This document shows positions 17,201 through 25,739 of a DNA stretch of 64,000 bases, piece after piece; position 1 is the first letter of the stretch, and every line of letters starts with the position of its first letter. The position numbers were made by a program, and so were the translations under genes. Origin of the DNA: Leptotrichia sp. oral taxon 847 (GTDB lineage: Bacteria; Fusobacteriota; Fusobacteriia; Fusobacteriales; Leptotrichiaceae). The DNA lies in NCBI RefSeq assembly GCF_001553645.1, contig NZ_CP014231.1, forward strand, positions 310,001-374,000, in the 5' to 3' direction. Under the pieces are notes generated by a model, which saw only the letters and a list, made by a program, of their open reading frames with translations, was not told the origin of the DNA and did no database searches.

Positions 17201-20200
17201 AACTTCCTGTTCCTCCTAGATTAATCGTGTTTCCTTTTCCTTCGGATACTATTCCAACGCCACTGTCTCCGGTCATAACAATTTTACCATTATTTGTAAT
17301 AACTCCATTTGAAAATGAAACTGACCCTTTCCCTGCAACATCATTTGTATTTCCATACAATCCAATTGAACCATTTCCTGCAACTGTTATTGTACCATTA
17401 TTAGTTAATTCTAAAACCTTATTACTTCCCAAACTTCCACTTGTTATCAGATTGTCAGTTCCATAAGTTTTTAATGTGGAAGCTGAGGCAAATCCTGCCA
17501 TACCTACTCCACTTGAAGTAATATTTATAGCGCTGTTATTTGTAAGGCTGCTTCCATTTATTCCATACGCTCCAATTCCGTTATCTACATTAATAGTTCC
17601 TTTATTATCAACATATCCAAAACTTGTAGACAATGCTGTTGTATTTGAAGGCGTACCTCCTGTTATATTAATTGTTCCGTTATTTGTGTATCCTGTAGTT
17701 GTATTATTTGAAACACCATCATGAGAAGCCATTGATAATCCTTTTCCAGTCGCAGAACTTACAGTTACACCATTTGCTATGGTAAACTGTTCATTTGAAA
17801 GTCCTACTTTTGTATTAAATTCATCTGTTGGGTCATCTAAATTTTGATTGTTGTTAAGATTAAATTTACCATCTATGTAATATATTTTATATTTTTTATT
17901 ATTTGTATTCAATGCGGCAAGCTTCATATCATTTTTTATAGCATCTGAACCTGTAGTTCCGCCTGTCCAGTTAGTAGTAACTCCTTTATAAGTACGCAAT
18001 ATCACGTTATCTCCGGTAAGTTTTACAGTTACATTACTCATTCCGTTATATTTAGTAGCTGTTCCTCCTGTAGCTGCAGTATAATCTGTATCTTCACCAG
18101 TCATTAAAATACCATCAGACATATTTATTGTAGTAGTTCCTGTAAAATCTATTACAGAAGATTTATCCGCATAAAATGGTGTAGATTTAGAGTGGTCCAC
18201 AGTATCAGTTCCGCTTGCTACCACATCGCTTGATGTTGCTTTATTTTCATGATAAATAGTTCCACCACTAAAATTAACTTTTCCTCCATCTGTTGCAACC
18301 AATCCACCATTTTTACCAGTCTGGATTTTATTACCTGTACCATTGTCAATATTTACAACAGAACCAGCTCCAGAAGCAAATCCTGCAATACCACTTACTT
18401 TAATGCTTCCTTTTTTTATATTAACAGTTCCCCCTGTTGTTGCACTGCTCAATGCTTTTGTGTCCAGTGTTGCCAATCCCACGATATTTTCAAATTTATT
18501 TGAAGTTGCATTTTTATCTACTGCTTCAATATCTCCGTAGATATTAACAGTCCCTTCATTTCTTGCAAATCCTATTATTGATTTATGGTTTACTGCTGTT
18601 GTTTTTACAGGCTTTGCTAAAGTTCCAGTATTTACAATACCTTTATTGTCGCCCATATAGGCGATTCCTCCTTTGGAAGCAAGTATAACTGGTGCAAATA
18701 TATTAATTTCAGAAGACTTACCTTGTAATGGCACATTACTATCGTCTACAATAGAACTTGGTGGCAATGGCGATCCAGCTAATGATCCCAATTTATGAGT
18801 AGCTTGATTCCAAGTTCCTTCAGAATATGCAATAACAGTTCCTGTAGAAGCATTAGTTTCTGATGTATTTGATCCGTCACCACCATCTATACCATCTGTG
18901 ATACTTGTAGAACGTCCACCATAAGTACGTGTTATATCTTCAGCTACATTCATAACTGTTCCTCTTTTAGATATAAACATAAATCCATCTTTAGAATTTT
19001 TTCCAAATCGTATATCAACTTTTCCAACATCAAGTGCATGAATTTTATCATTATCAAGAGTCCCTAACCCAGAATAATCAGTACTTCCAGATGAAGCTCC
19101 TATTGGAACTCCCAAATCTCTAGTAGGTTTTATCCCTTCTCTTTGTCCTGACTGTGAAAATATACCTACTCCACCTTCTACCCAATTTACATCTTTACCA
19201 GTTAAGTTTCCTTCAGCAGTTTGTGTTGCTCCTCCACCTAATCCATCTCCAATTTTTGCACTAAAATCAATTTCTCCTTGATATATTCCTATATACGAAG
19301 CCCTTCTTTCATAACCAGCCTCAGCAACTCTATGTGCTATTTCCCAAGATTTAGGATCTACACCACCCATTTTATCTCCAAAGAATAATCCTACATTTTC
19401 ATCTCCGTATAAATTTACTTCCCCTTGAGTACCAAGATTAATATACGACTGCATCACATTACTGTCAGTATTATTTTTATCCTTAAATTCTGGTCTTACA
19501 TAACGTGTCGCACCATGTGAAGCACTAAACTTTGTATTTTCCCAATTTGGCACATAGCTTATACCCGAATAAACTATATTAGAAGCTCCATAAGAATTTA
19601 TTGTACCTGTATTTTCTATATGTCTTGCACCTGAAATACCAGTTGTTAAATAAGCATTATTTCCTGCTCCACGTAAATTAATATCAGTTTTACCTTTAAG
19701 TGCTCCCATATAATGATAGTGTGACAAATGTGATATAATTGTTCCAAAAGCTGAAGGCATAATATAATAAACTGAATTTTGATCATTGTAAACATCTACT
19801 TTGGTGTTTGTCATTTGTACAACTCCGTTACGCCATGTTTCCGAAGTAAGGAATCCTGCTCTTCCATATAAATATGCATTTGTGTTGTTTACATTTACAT
19901 CTAATAAAGTATGAATTCCTATAGTTCCTTGAACAGAACCTGTGCTAGGATCGGCTCCTCCTTCCCGACCTCTACCAGAATCTGCTATGTCAGTTTTACT
20001 ACCAGGTTTTACCACCTGGTCACTTCCTGTACCATTATAATGACCTCTAACATATACATTCAAGCTATCTAAAGTCAAAGCCTTATTATAATGAGCATCA
20101 TCATCCATTCCTTCATTTCCTGCTCTATATAAAATATTAGTTGTACGTCCTACATCTTCGCTAGAATCGTTTTTTGTAGAATTATGTACTACACCTCCGT

Positions 20201-21134
20201 CTATATATCCAGTAACATTTGCATATGCAGGATTGGTATTATTATTGCTCCACGAATTAGCATTTATTCCTGCGTATATTGTTTTTCCATTAGTATGCTG
20301 CGTTGAATCTGAAGACCCCCCCAAATCTGGTATCGATTGCTTGGCACCATCAAAGAAAAATCCTGTAAATGGGCTCGCATTTGGCTCAACAATATGTACT
20401 TGCTTTGCAGGTGTATCTGGTTCGGGCACTGTTATTGCTGGTGGTTCTGTTCCATTTACTGTCAACGCTTGTAGTTGAGGCGCTCTTATTCCCAAATCTG
20501 GAATATCTATGTCTACTTTTCTAGGTCTAATTGACGCTTCTACGTTCATTTCCACAATTGGTTCTTGTGCTGGGTCGTTACTTGCTATTCCATATGATGA
20601 AGGAATTCCACTTCTTAAATTTGATGAGGCTGAACGTCTGTTTGATCCCAAAGATAAATCTCCGTAATGGCTACTTAAAGGCGATGTATATCTTTCAAAT
20701 GAGTTTGTACTTCTCTCAAATCTTCCTTCGTAAGGATATTTTTCTTTCTTATCTCCTCTTCCCTTATATGTTCCATTCCAATTGTTGTTAAAATAATTCA
20801 TACCGTATTGCCAGCTGCTCCAAGGTGATTTTACAACGTGATCTCCCTGTTCCATCAACTGAATAAGTTCTAAGTTTGTATCTCTAAGCAATTTATCATT
20901 TTCATTTCTTGCTTTTTTGAATTGCAACCTCATGTCTTTTATTGAACTGTTTATCTGTCTAGTTTGAGTAGCTATCGCGTCTTCGTCAGAAAATGTCACG
21001 TTTGAAACTCCTAGCGTTACAATTCCTGTCAAAAGAAACGTAATTAATGCTGAATCTGTGTATTTAAAGTCTTTTACTCTTTTGGCAAAAGCTTTTAAAT
21101 CTTTTTTTAACTGTCTTAAATTATTGCTTCCCAT
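14289..21134 (-). CDS. giant type Va autotransporter
   Basis: Surface protein of 2281 residues secreted by the type V pathway. The start is ATG 21134 (MGSNNLRQLKKDLKAFAKRV), preceded by GAAAGGA; a longer frame lacks a ribosome site. The extended charged N-terminus with TDSALITFLLTGIVTLGVS, then the SIKDMRLQFKKARNENDKLL coil and the SPWSSWQYGMNYF block, is the arrangement common to fusobacterial autotransporters. A passenger of about 1900 residues follows. It is rich in G, N, T and S with dozens of degenerate NNGTINV-like repeats forming a beta helix. The last roughly 290 residues are the translocator barrel, ending SGVGFRLIY. The passenger has no recognisable enzymatic domain; adhesion or aggregation is likely but inferred. 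Two promoters lie upstream, one with a 17-T tract in its spacer. Confidence 0.93.
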   Translation of the reverse strand: MGSNNLRQLKKDLKAFAKRVKDFKYTDSALITFLLTGIVTLGVSNVTFSDEDAIATQTRQINSSIKDMRLQFKKARNENDKLLRDTNLELIQLMEQGDHVVKSPWSSWQYGMNYFNNNWNGTYKGRGDKKEKYPYEGRFERSTNSFERYTSPLSSHYGDLSLGSNRRSASSNLRSGIPSSYGIASNDPAQEPIVEMNVEASIRPRKVDIDIPDLGIRAPQLQALTVNGTEPPAITVPEPDTPAKQVHIVEPNASPFTGFFFDGAKQSIPDLGGSSDSTQHTNGKTIYAGINANSWSNNNTNPAYANVTGYIDGGVVHNSTKNDSSEDVGRTTNILYRAGNEGMDDDAHYNKALTLDSLNVYVRGHYNGTGSDQVVKPGSKTDIADSGRGREGGADPSTGSVQGTIGIHTLLDVNVNNTNAYLYGRAGFLTSETWRNGVVQMTNTKVDVYNDQNSVYYIMPSAFGTIISHLSHYHYMGALKGKTDINLRGAGNNAYLTTGISGARHIENTGTINSYGASNIVYSGISYVPNWENTKFSASHGATRYVRPEFKDKNNTDSNVMQSYINLGTQGEVNLYGDENVGLFFGDKMGGVDPKSWEIAHRVAEAGYERRASYIGIYQGEIDFSAKIGDGLGGGATQTAEGNLTGKDVNWVEGGVGIFSQSGQREGIKPTRDLGVPIGASSGSTDYSGLGTLDNDKIHALDVGKVDIRFGKNSKDGFMFISKRGTVMNVAEDITRTYGGRSTSITDGIDGGDGSNTSETNASTGTVIAYSEGTWNQATHKLGSLAGSPLPPSSIVDDSNVPLQGKSSEINIFAPVILASKGGIAYMGDNKGIVNTGTLAKPVKTTAVNHKSIIGFARNEGTVNIYGDIEAVDKNATSNKFENIVGLATLDTKALSSATTGGTVNIKKGSIKVSGIAGFASGAGSVVNIDNGTGNKIQTGKNGGLVATDGGKVNFSGGTIYHENKATSSDVVASGTDTVDHSKSTPFYADKSSVIDFTGTTTINMSDGILMTGEDTDYTAATGGTATKYNGMSNVTVKLTGDNVILRTYKGVTTNWTGGTTGSDAIKNDMKLAALNTNNKKYKIYYIDGKFNLNNNQNLDDPTDEFNTKVGLSNEQFTIANGVTVSSATGKGLSMASHDGVSNNTTTGYTNNGTINITGGTPSNTTALSTSFGYVDNKGTINVDNGIGAYGINGSSLTNNSAINITSSGVGMAGFASASTLKTYGTDNLITSGSLGSNKVLELTNNGTITVAGNGSIGLYGNTNDVAGKGSVSFSNGVITNNGKIVMTGDSGVGIVSEGKGNTINLGGTGSSDIAVGTNGIGVYASGTKSVVNFTSDTGIEVKDKGVGISVSNGSIVNPNGKTFEIKYTGSANGSGAGIFYDNTATNTTNINIVNNGSDRGVVGLYTTGGTLTNAATITDKSGKAYGIYSEGADVVNNGTLNIGNKGKGILSTGGNVRLTSSSVINLGEDEAIGVYTKGTGNNVTADAGSTMAIGNGSYGFINEGTGNTITSNMTSQTVGDNTVFVFSRDTSGTVINNTPLTSTGSLNYGLYSAGNVVNNADINYSSGIGNVGIYSINGGNAVNNPGVSITVGASNSDPTANQYAIGMAAGYIGDATTPAYTGNIENKGTINVVGPYSIGMYGVNKGTKVVNSGTINLNASNTTGMYLDNGAEGINNGIIKSNGTGLKKVVGVVVKAGSTIENNGTIDINADEAVGLLSKGNAAGNNPGIIKNYGTLTIRGAGSVNTQLPQPGHEISKDMGGIKIHAPSGSSTATITVNGVPVVPELATTTAEEYKPMEVSTIGMYIDTSNKRFTTPIVGLSSLSTLKNADLIIGTEAARNTTSKYIQISPQILAPYNQMILNNPQIGKWNIYSGSLTWMSSVAQNQTDGTIQNAYLAKIPYTKWAGTQETPVNSTDTYNFLDGLEQRYGVEALGTRENQLFQKLNGIGNNEEVLFYQATDEMMGHQYGNLQQRINATGNLLDKEFKYLKHDWRNPSKQNNKIKVFGQRDEYNTDTAGVIDYTSNAYGVAYVHEDETVKMGNSQGWYAGAVTNRFKFKDIGHSRENQTQLKAGIFKTMSPATDHNGSLQWTIGGDVFFGINNMKRRYLVVDDIFQAKSDYNSYGAALKTDLGYDIRLSERTHLRPYGALKMEYGRFNKIKEDSGEMRLEVKGNDYFSVKPEAGLEFRYIQPMAVRTNLTVGLTAAYENELGKMASKNNEGRVRYTDADWFGIRGDKEDRKGNGKFDLNIGVDNTRFGVTVNAGYDTKGKNVRSGVGFRLIY

Positions 21135-21281
21135 GATCTTTTTCCTTTCAAAACTATTTTTATATATATTATATTTCAAAGAATTTTTTTGAAAATAAAA
21201 AAGTTTCAAGAATAATTTTTTTAAGTGAGTGATGAGTGAAATTTTTTATTTCCTCAAAAAAACTTTTTATTATACACTATA

Positions 21282-21309
21282 ATTATACCAAAAAAAAAAA
21301 AAAAAACAA
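21282..21309 (-). promoter_or_regulatory. autotransporter proximal promoter with 17-T homopolymer in the spacer
   Basis: On the minus strand, TTGTTT (21309-21304) is followed by 14 T, GG and TATAAT (21287-21282), a 16-nt spacer. The uninterrupted T run covers 21306-21290 (17 T) and makes up the end of the -35 box and nearly all of the spacer. A second TATAAT lies at 21274-21269. Gain or loss of one T would change the spacer length, a classical route to phase variation. The rest of 21310-21560 is low-complexity A/T with no gene. Confidence 0.65.
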
Positions 21310-21562
21310 GTATTTTTTCTAAGAAATTTTTAAAAAAATATGATTTTTTATTTATTTTTTAAAGAAGAATTTCAAAATTTATCTAAATCACTGGACTTTT
21401 ACAAATGATTTTTTTATTTTTTATTAAAAATTTTTCTATTTACAAAATAGCATACACTTTTAAAAATTTTTTTAAATTTTGATTCTTTCTTTATTAATCT
21501 GTTTCTTAGTCTTTATATATTAAAATTATTATAATATTTTATATTAATTTTTTTTCATTATT

Positions 21563-21590
21563 ATTATACCCAATAAAATAAGATTGTCAA
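21563..21590 (-). promoter_or_regulatory. distal consensus promoter upstream of the autotransporter
   Basis: TTGACA (21590-21585), a 16-nt spacer and TATAAT (21568-21563) on the minus strand match the consensus perfectly. No open frame follows before the autotransporter, so it would give a leader of about 420 nt crossing the T tract, or a separate untranslated RNA. Confidence 0.6.
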
Positions 21591-21687
21591 TATTTTTTGT
21601 AAAAATTTTAAACTTTTTTATAATAAATTTCTCTTATAGTTTCTAACAACCTTATATAAAAAAACTATAAAAACAAATTCTTATCAA

Positions 21688-21724
21688 AAAAACAGTGAAA
21701 GCTACAACAAATTTCACTGTTTTT
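21688..21724 (-). terminator. terminator after the 135-residue gene
   Basis: AAAAACAGTGAAA/TTTCACTGTTTTT makes a 13-bp stem with an 11-nt loop; seven T follow on the minus strand. Confidence 0.85.
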
Positions 21725-21755
21725 ATTCAATCTTAAAAAAATTTTTTTAATTTCT

Positions 21756-22163
21756 CTAATTTTTTTGTCTAATATTTTGTTCATCTTTTGGAATTCCAAT
21801 CCCGTTTAAGAATAAATCTATTTCTTTTTCAAGTTCCAATACGTCTTGCCTTGCATAATGTTCGTAGTTATTTCCCAATTTTAGCGTTCTTAGTGCCACT
21901 TCCCCACGATAGCTTATTTCAAACATATATTCTTCCACAACTAATTTTGTTTTATTATTTATTTTATCATCACAAAAATCTATAACCAACGTTACCGTAA
22001 AGTCAGAAAGGTCTTTTAAATCCACGTTTCTGTCGTTTACAAAATAATGTAAAATGCTTTGCTTTATGATAAATTCCAAATCATTTTCAATAAAATCTCG
22101 AGGTTTGTCCATATTATGTGCGACATAAACTAACACTTTATCCAAAAATATCGTATCAATCAA
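21756..22163 (-). CDS. conserved-looking hypothetical protein, 135 residues
   Basis: Not recognised. The protein is acidic, with no signal peptide or membrane segment, and predicted alpha/beta content (a helical N-terminus, then TVTLVIDFC and EYMFEISYRGEVALRTLKLG strands). The frame opens with TTG at 22163, but AGGAG abuts that codon directly, so the true start is uncertain; no ATG occurs before Met18. It lies 69 bp after the aminopeptidase gene in the same direction and ends at a strong terminator, so it is probably the last gene of that transcript. Confidence 0.6.
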   Translation of the reverse strand: MIDTIFLDKVLVYVAHNMDKPRDFIENDLEFIIKQSILHYFVNDRNVDLKDLSDFTVTLVIDFCDDKINNKTKLVVEEYMFEISYRGEVALRTLKLGNNYEHYARQDVLELEKEIDLFLNGIGIPKDEQNIRQKN

Positions 22164-22232
22164 CTCCTAACTTTTATTCGTGATTTTTATAAAAATAATT
22201 TTATTTAATTTTTTATTCTTAAAATTTATTTT

Positions 22233-23585
22233 TTATCCTTTTGAAAAAAATTCTTTCGCCAATTCTTTTAGAAAAAAAACATCATAAACTCCGCACAGTT
22301 CTCTTGCTGAGTGCATTGCAAGCATAGGAATTCCTACATCTACAGAATCTATTCCCAGATGAGTTGCAGAAATCGGACCTATTGTCGAACCGCCAAGTTC
22401 ATTTGATTCATTTACAAAAGGCTGGATTTTTATATCAGTTCCCTTTATTATCTGTTTTATTACGGAAACTGAATAAGCATCCGAAGTATACTTTTGTTTT
22501 GCACTTATTTTTATCGATAACCCTTCGTTCATTTTCCCACGATTTGTCGGGTCTGTCTTTAAAGTATGTGCAGGATGTGCAGCGTGTGCCGCATCAGCTG
22601 AGAGCATAAAAGAATTTTCAATCATTTGTAAAAATTCAATCCTATCAAGTCCCAGTGTCAAACTAATTCTCTCCAGCGTATTTAGTAAATAATTGGAATC
22701 CGCTCCCTGTTTTGTTGCACTTCCTATTTCTTCATTGTCAAAGGCGATAAAGACGTTAATTTTATCTTTATTTTTATCGGCCTCAAAAAGTCCCAATAAA
22801 CCAGTGTAGACTGAAGCCAAATTATCAAGTTTTGGCGAGGAAATCATCTCTTCATCTGCTCCCAGAAGGCATCCTTTTTCATAGCAGTAGACATATAAGT
22901 CAAAATCAAGTATATCTTCTTTTTTCACATCGGTATTTTCCAAAATCAAATTTGTAAGAAAATCTTTTTTTTCAAATTTTTCATTTATAAGTGAAATCAC
23001 TGGTAAAACATCATTTTGTCTGTCTATCCTTACTCCATCATTAACTTTTCTATTTTGATGAATTGCCAAATTTGGTATTGTCATAATAGGCTTATCTATT
23101 TTCACTTTCACAGTTTTTGGCGAAAATATGTTTTCCCCTTTTACAATAATCCTTCCTGCAATAGACAGCGGTCTATCAAACCAAGTGTTTAAAATCGGTC
23201 CTCCGTAAACTTCTGTATTCAATCTTACAATATTTTCCGTTATCATCGCTGGATTTGGCTTAATTCTAAAACACGGCGAATCCGTATGTGCCGCAAATAT
23301 TTTAAATCCTTTTTTTATATCGACATTTTTCCCCACAGTAAACGCTACTATTGTGGAACTTGACTTTTTAAAAAAATATTTTCCTCCTTTTTTCAATTTC
23401 CATTTTTCGCTAGGCATAAGTCTTAAAAATTTATTTTCTTCCAAAATATCAGAACAATTTTTCACAACGTGAAATGTGCTCACGCCATCGCCAATAAACT
23501 CAACGAGTTCTCTTCCAAAACTTTTTACTTCCATATCCAAAAATTTTTTTTGAATATTAAGTAATTCTTTAGTATTATGTATCAC
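22233..23585 (-). CDS. M18-family aminopeptidase
   Basis: Zinc metallopeptidase of the M18 (aspartyl aminopeptidase / aminopeptidase I) family, cytoplasmic, removing N-terminal residues from peptides. At 450 residues it has the family length. Metal ligands and catalytic residues appear in FAAHTDSPCFRIKP (His and Asp), the FDNEEIGSATKQGADS block (Glu pair) and the C-terminal AMHSARELCGVYD (His). GTG 23585 is preferred because AGGAGG lies 8 nt upstream; the TTG two codons earlier is only 2 nt from the ribosome site. It probably starts a two-gene unit with the 135-residue gene. Confidence 0.92.
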   Translation of the reverse strand: MIHNTKELLNIQKKFLDMEVKSFGRELVEFIGDGVSTFHVVKNCSDILEENKFLRLMPSEKWKLKKGGKYFFKKSSSTIVAFTVGKNVDIKKGFKIFAAHTDSPCFRIKPNPAMITENIVRLNTEVYGGPILNTWFDRPLSIAGRIIVKGENIFSPKTVKVKIDKPIMTIPNLAIHQNRKVNDGVRIDRQNDVLPVISLINEKFEKKDFLTNLILENTDVKKEDILDFDLYVYCYEKGCLLGADEEMISSPKLDNLASVYTGLLGLFEADKNKDKINVFIAFDNEEIGSATKQGADSNYLLNTLERISLTLGLDRIEFLQMIENSFMLSADAAHAAHPAHTLKTDPTNRGKMNEGLSIKISAKQKYTSDAYSVSVIKQIIKGTDIKIQPFVNESNELGGSTIGPISATHLGIDSVDVGIPMLAMHSARELCGVYDVFFLKELAKEFFSKG

Positions 23586-23686
23586 CTGCAAGCCCTCCTA
23601 ACAAATAAATATTCTCTCATACTTATATTATACCCCAAAATTTTAAAATTCCTAAAAATTTTAAATAATTTTATCTCAAAAAAAAA

Positions 23687-23706
23687 CAGGAATTTAAATA
23701 TTCCTG
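23687..23706 (-). terminator. terminator after yqhQ
   Basis: CAGGAAT/ATTCCTG (7 bp, 6-nt loop) followed on the minus strand by nine T. It closes the long operon that begins upstream at the fab genes. Confidence 0.85.
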
Positions 23707-23711
23707 ACTTT

Positions 23712-24638
23712 TTATTTTTTATTTACAAATACTTCAGTCGCATTGTCCACTTCTTCTCCAAGTGATACCTTTATTGCGACAATTGCTACTTCCAATTGGC
23801 TTTCATCTGGCTCCCTAGTTGTAATTTTTTGTAGCCACATTCCTGGAATCGCTATCATTTTTGCAAAGATATTATCTAAATGAAAGCTTGACCATCTTTG
23901 GAACTCATACGATATTCCCGCAACAAATGGCACAAAAAGCACTCTTGTGACCAATTTATAAAGCACCATAAATAACTGATTTCCTTTTGGCATTGGCAAA
24001 ATAAAATCCACCAGTGAAAAAACTATTATACTTACAATCATCACAAGAAGTAAAAAGCTTGTTCCGCATCTCGGATGAAATCTTGTGCAAACTTTTGCAT
24101 TTTTTGGTGTCAATTCTTTGTGTAATTCATAGTTCATTATACTTTTATGCTCTGCTCCGTGATATTCAAACACTCTTTTTATATCTTTTAAAAACGAAAT
24201 TCCAAAAATATATCCCAAAAATAGCATTAATTTTATAATTGCCTCTGTTAAATTTTGCATTACAATATTTGAAGGAAATAAAAATCCTCCAACTGCTGAC
24301 GGCAGCCACATAAATATTGCGATACTTACTAAAACTGAAGTTAAAATTGTAAATCCAATCTGTTTATCGCTTAATTCCTCTTCTTCAAGTCCGGCTTGAT
24401 TTGATGCGAATATAAGCTCGCTTGTCCCGATAAACATTGCGTCATAAAGAGAAATAATCCCTCTTATAAACGGAACTTTTATCCATTTATTGCTATTTTC
24501 TGTTAAAACTCTCTTTTTGTAGACAATACTTCCATCTTGTTTTCTTACCGCTGTTGCAATTGCTTTAGGCCCTCTCATCATGACACCTTCCACAACGGCT
24601 TGTCCACCTACTGTAACTCTATTCTCTTTTTGTTTCAT
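23712..24638 (-). CDS. yqhQ: DUF1385 membrane protein, YqhQ-like
   Basis: Integral membrane protein of 308 residues in the DUF1385/YqhQ family, of unknown biochemical function. The N-terminus carries the family block VGGQAVVEGVMMRGP. The central EYHGAEHKS and the following CTRFHPRCGTSFLL contain conserved His, Glu and Cys residues that look like a metal site. About five hydrophobic segments lie between 100 and 265. It follows disA by 26 bp and ends the minus-strand block at a strong terminator. The link with radA-disA is positional only. Confidence 0.88.
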   Translation of the reverse strand: MKQKENRVTVGGQAVVEGVMMRGPKAIATAVRKQDGSIVYKKRVLTENSNKWIKVPFIRGIISLYDAMFIGTSELIFASNQAGLEEEELSDKQIGFTILTSVLVSIAIFMWLPSAVGGFLFPSNIVMQNLTEAIIKLMLFLGYIFGISFLKDIKRVFEYHGAEHKSIMNYELHKELTPKNAKVCTRFHPRCGTSFLLLVMIVSIIVFSLVDFILPMPKGNQLFMVLYKLVTRVLFVPFVAGISYEFQRWSSFHLDNIFAKMIAIPGMWLQKITTREPDESQLEVAIVAIKVSLGEEVDNATEVFVNKK

Positions 24639-24664
24639 TCATTTCTCACTTTCTTAAATTAATT

Positions 24665-25735
24665 TTATTCTCTGTCCAAGGCAGTTTTATTTTTTATCCT
24701 TTTCAGAGCTTTACTAATGTGAAGCGCCTTAAATTTGCTTATCCCTTTTAATTCTGTCACCTTTTGAACAGAAGCCGCCAAAATGGACTGCACTCCCGAA
24801 AACTCCTTTACTAAAGTTTCCTTATCCTTTTTAGTAATTTTTGAAATATTATTAAGTAATCCATACCCTCTCGGTTCAATTTTTTCATCTAAATTGGTGG
24901 CATTAATGTCATAACCTAATAAATTTAAAATTTTTTCATCATCCAGTAAATCTTCTTTTGTCAAATCCTTTACTTTATTTAAGATTTTTTCAATTTTTGT
25001 GCAATCTTTTTGATAATCCTTTATCAGTGCTTCAAAACCTTCATTTTTATTTAGCATAATTTCTTCATATTGAATCTTTATAAGTCTGCCTTCTGTTCCG
25101 AGTTCAGACATGTATTCTTTTAGCTCTTCAGACATTCTAAAAAAAAGTCCATACGTTCTAAAACATTCAATCACATCAAATAACATAACTGTATTATCAT
25201 ATTCCAGAATAGATAAATTAGTGCGTATTTTTTCAATATTTATAGAATATTTTTCAAGTGCCGTTATCGCTTGAGAAGCTTTTGTAAGAAGGCTACCTAT
25301 GTCATTTAACAAATATCTGAATTTTCCCAAATACACCGTTATTTTATTTCTTCTCTCAGAAACTGTTATTACTAAATTGCCTTTTTGCTGCGCTATTCTA
25401 TGTGCTGCCTGATGCCGTGTGCCACTTTCATCAGTTTCTATGTTATAATTTGGCTGCAATTGAATATTTGCTCCATAAATTGTCTCTATATCTTCAGATA
25501 AAATTATTGCACCGTCCATTTTGGAAAGTTCATAGACTCTTTGTGGAGAATATTCGGCATTTAATTCAAATCCACCACCCATAACATCTTTCAACTCTTC
25601 AGGATTTCCTAAAACAATTAAAGCTCCAAGTTTTGCTTCTTGAATTCTACCGACGGCTTCCCTTAACTTTGAACCCGGTGATATAATTTCAAATATATAT
25701 TCTAATATTTTTTTTCTGTTTGTTGGTTTTTTCAT
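24665..25735 (-). CDS. disA: DNA integrity scanning protein, diadenylate cyclase
   Basis: DisA makes cyclic di-AMP and slides along DNA, stopping at branched structures. At 356 residues it has the usual octamer-forming length. The DAC domain is N-terminal with MDGAIILSED (DGA motif) and GTRHQAAHRIAQ (RHR-type motif), both needed for catalysis. A helical spine and a C-terminal helix-hairpin-helix region (KVTELKGISKFKALHISKAL) bind DNA. Only 4 nt separate it from radA, a pairing also found in Gram-positive bacteria, where RadA modulates DisA. No c-di-AMP phosphodiesterase gene is in the window. Confidence 0.95.
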   Translation of the reverse strand: MKKPTNRKKILEYIFEIISPGSKLREAVGRIQEAKLGALIVLGNPEELKDVMGGGFELNAEYSPQRVYELSKMDGAIILSEDIETIYGANIQLQPNYNIETDESGTRHQAAHRIAQQKGNLVITVSERRNKITVYLGKFRYLLNDIGSLLTKASQAITALEKYSINIEKIRTNLSILEYDNTVMLFDVIECFRTYGLFFRMSEELKEYMSELGTEGRLIKIQYEEIMLNKNEGFEALIKDYQKDCTKIEKILNKVKDLTKEDLLDDEKILNLLGYDINATNLDEKIEPRGYGLLNNISKITKKDKETLVKEFSGVQSILAASVQKVTELKGISKFKALHISKALKRIKNKTALDRE

Positions 25736-25739
25736 TATT

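Noticed and set aside
14338-20791. Many plus-strand frames of 65-111 residues
   Set aside because: All are antisense to the autotransporter passenger repeats and lack ribosome sites.
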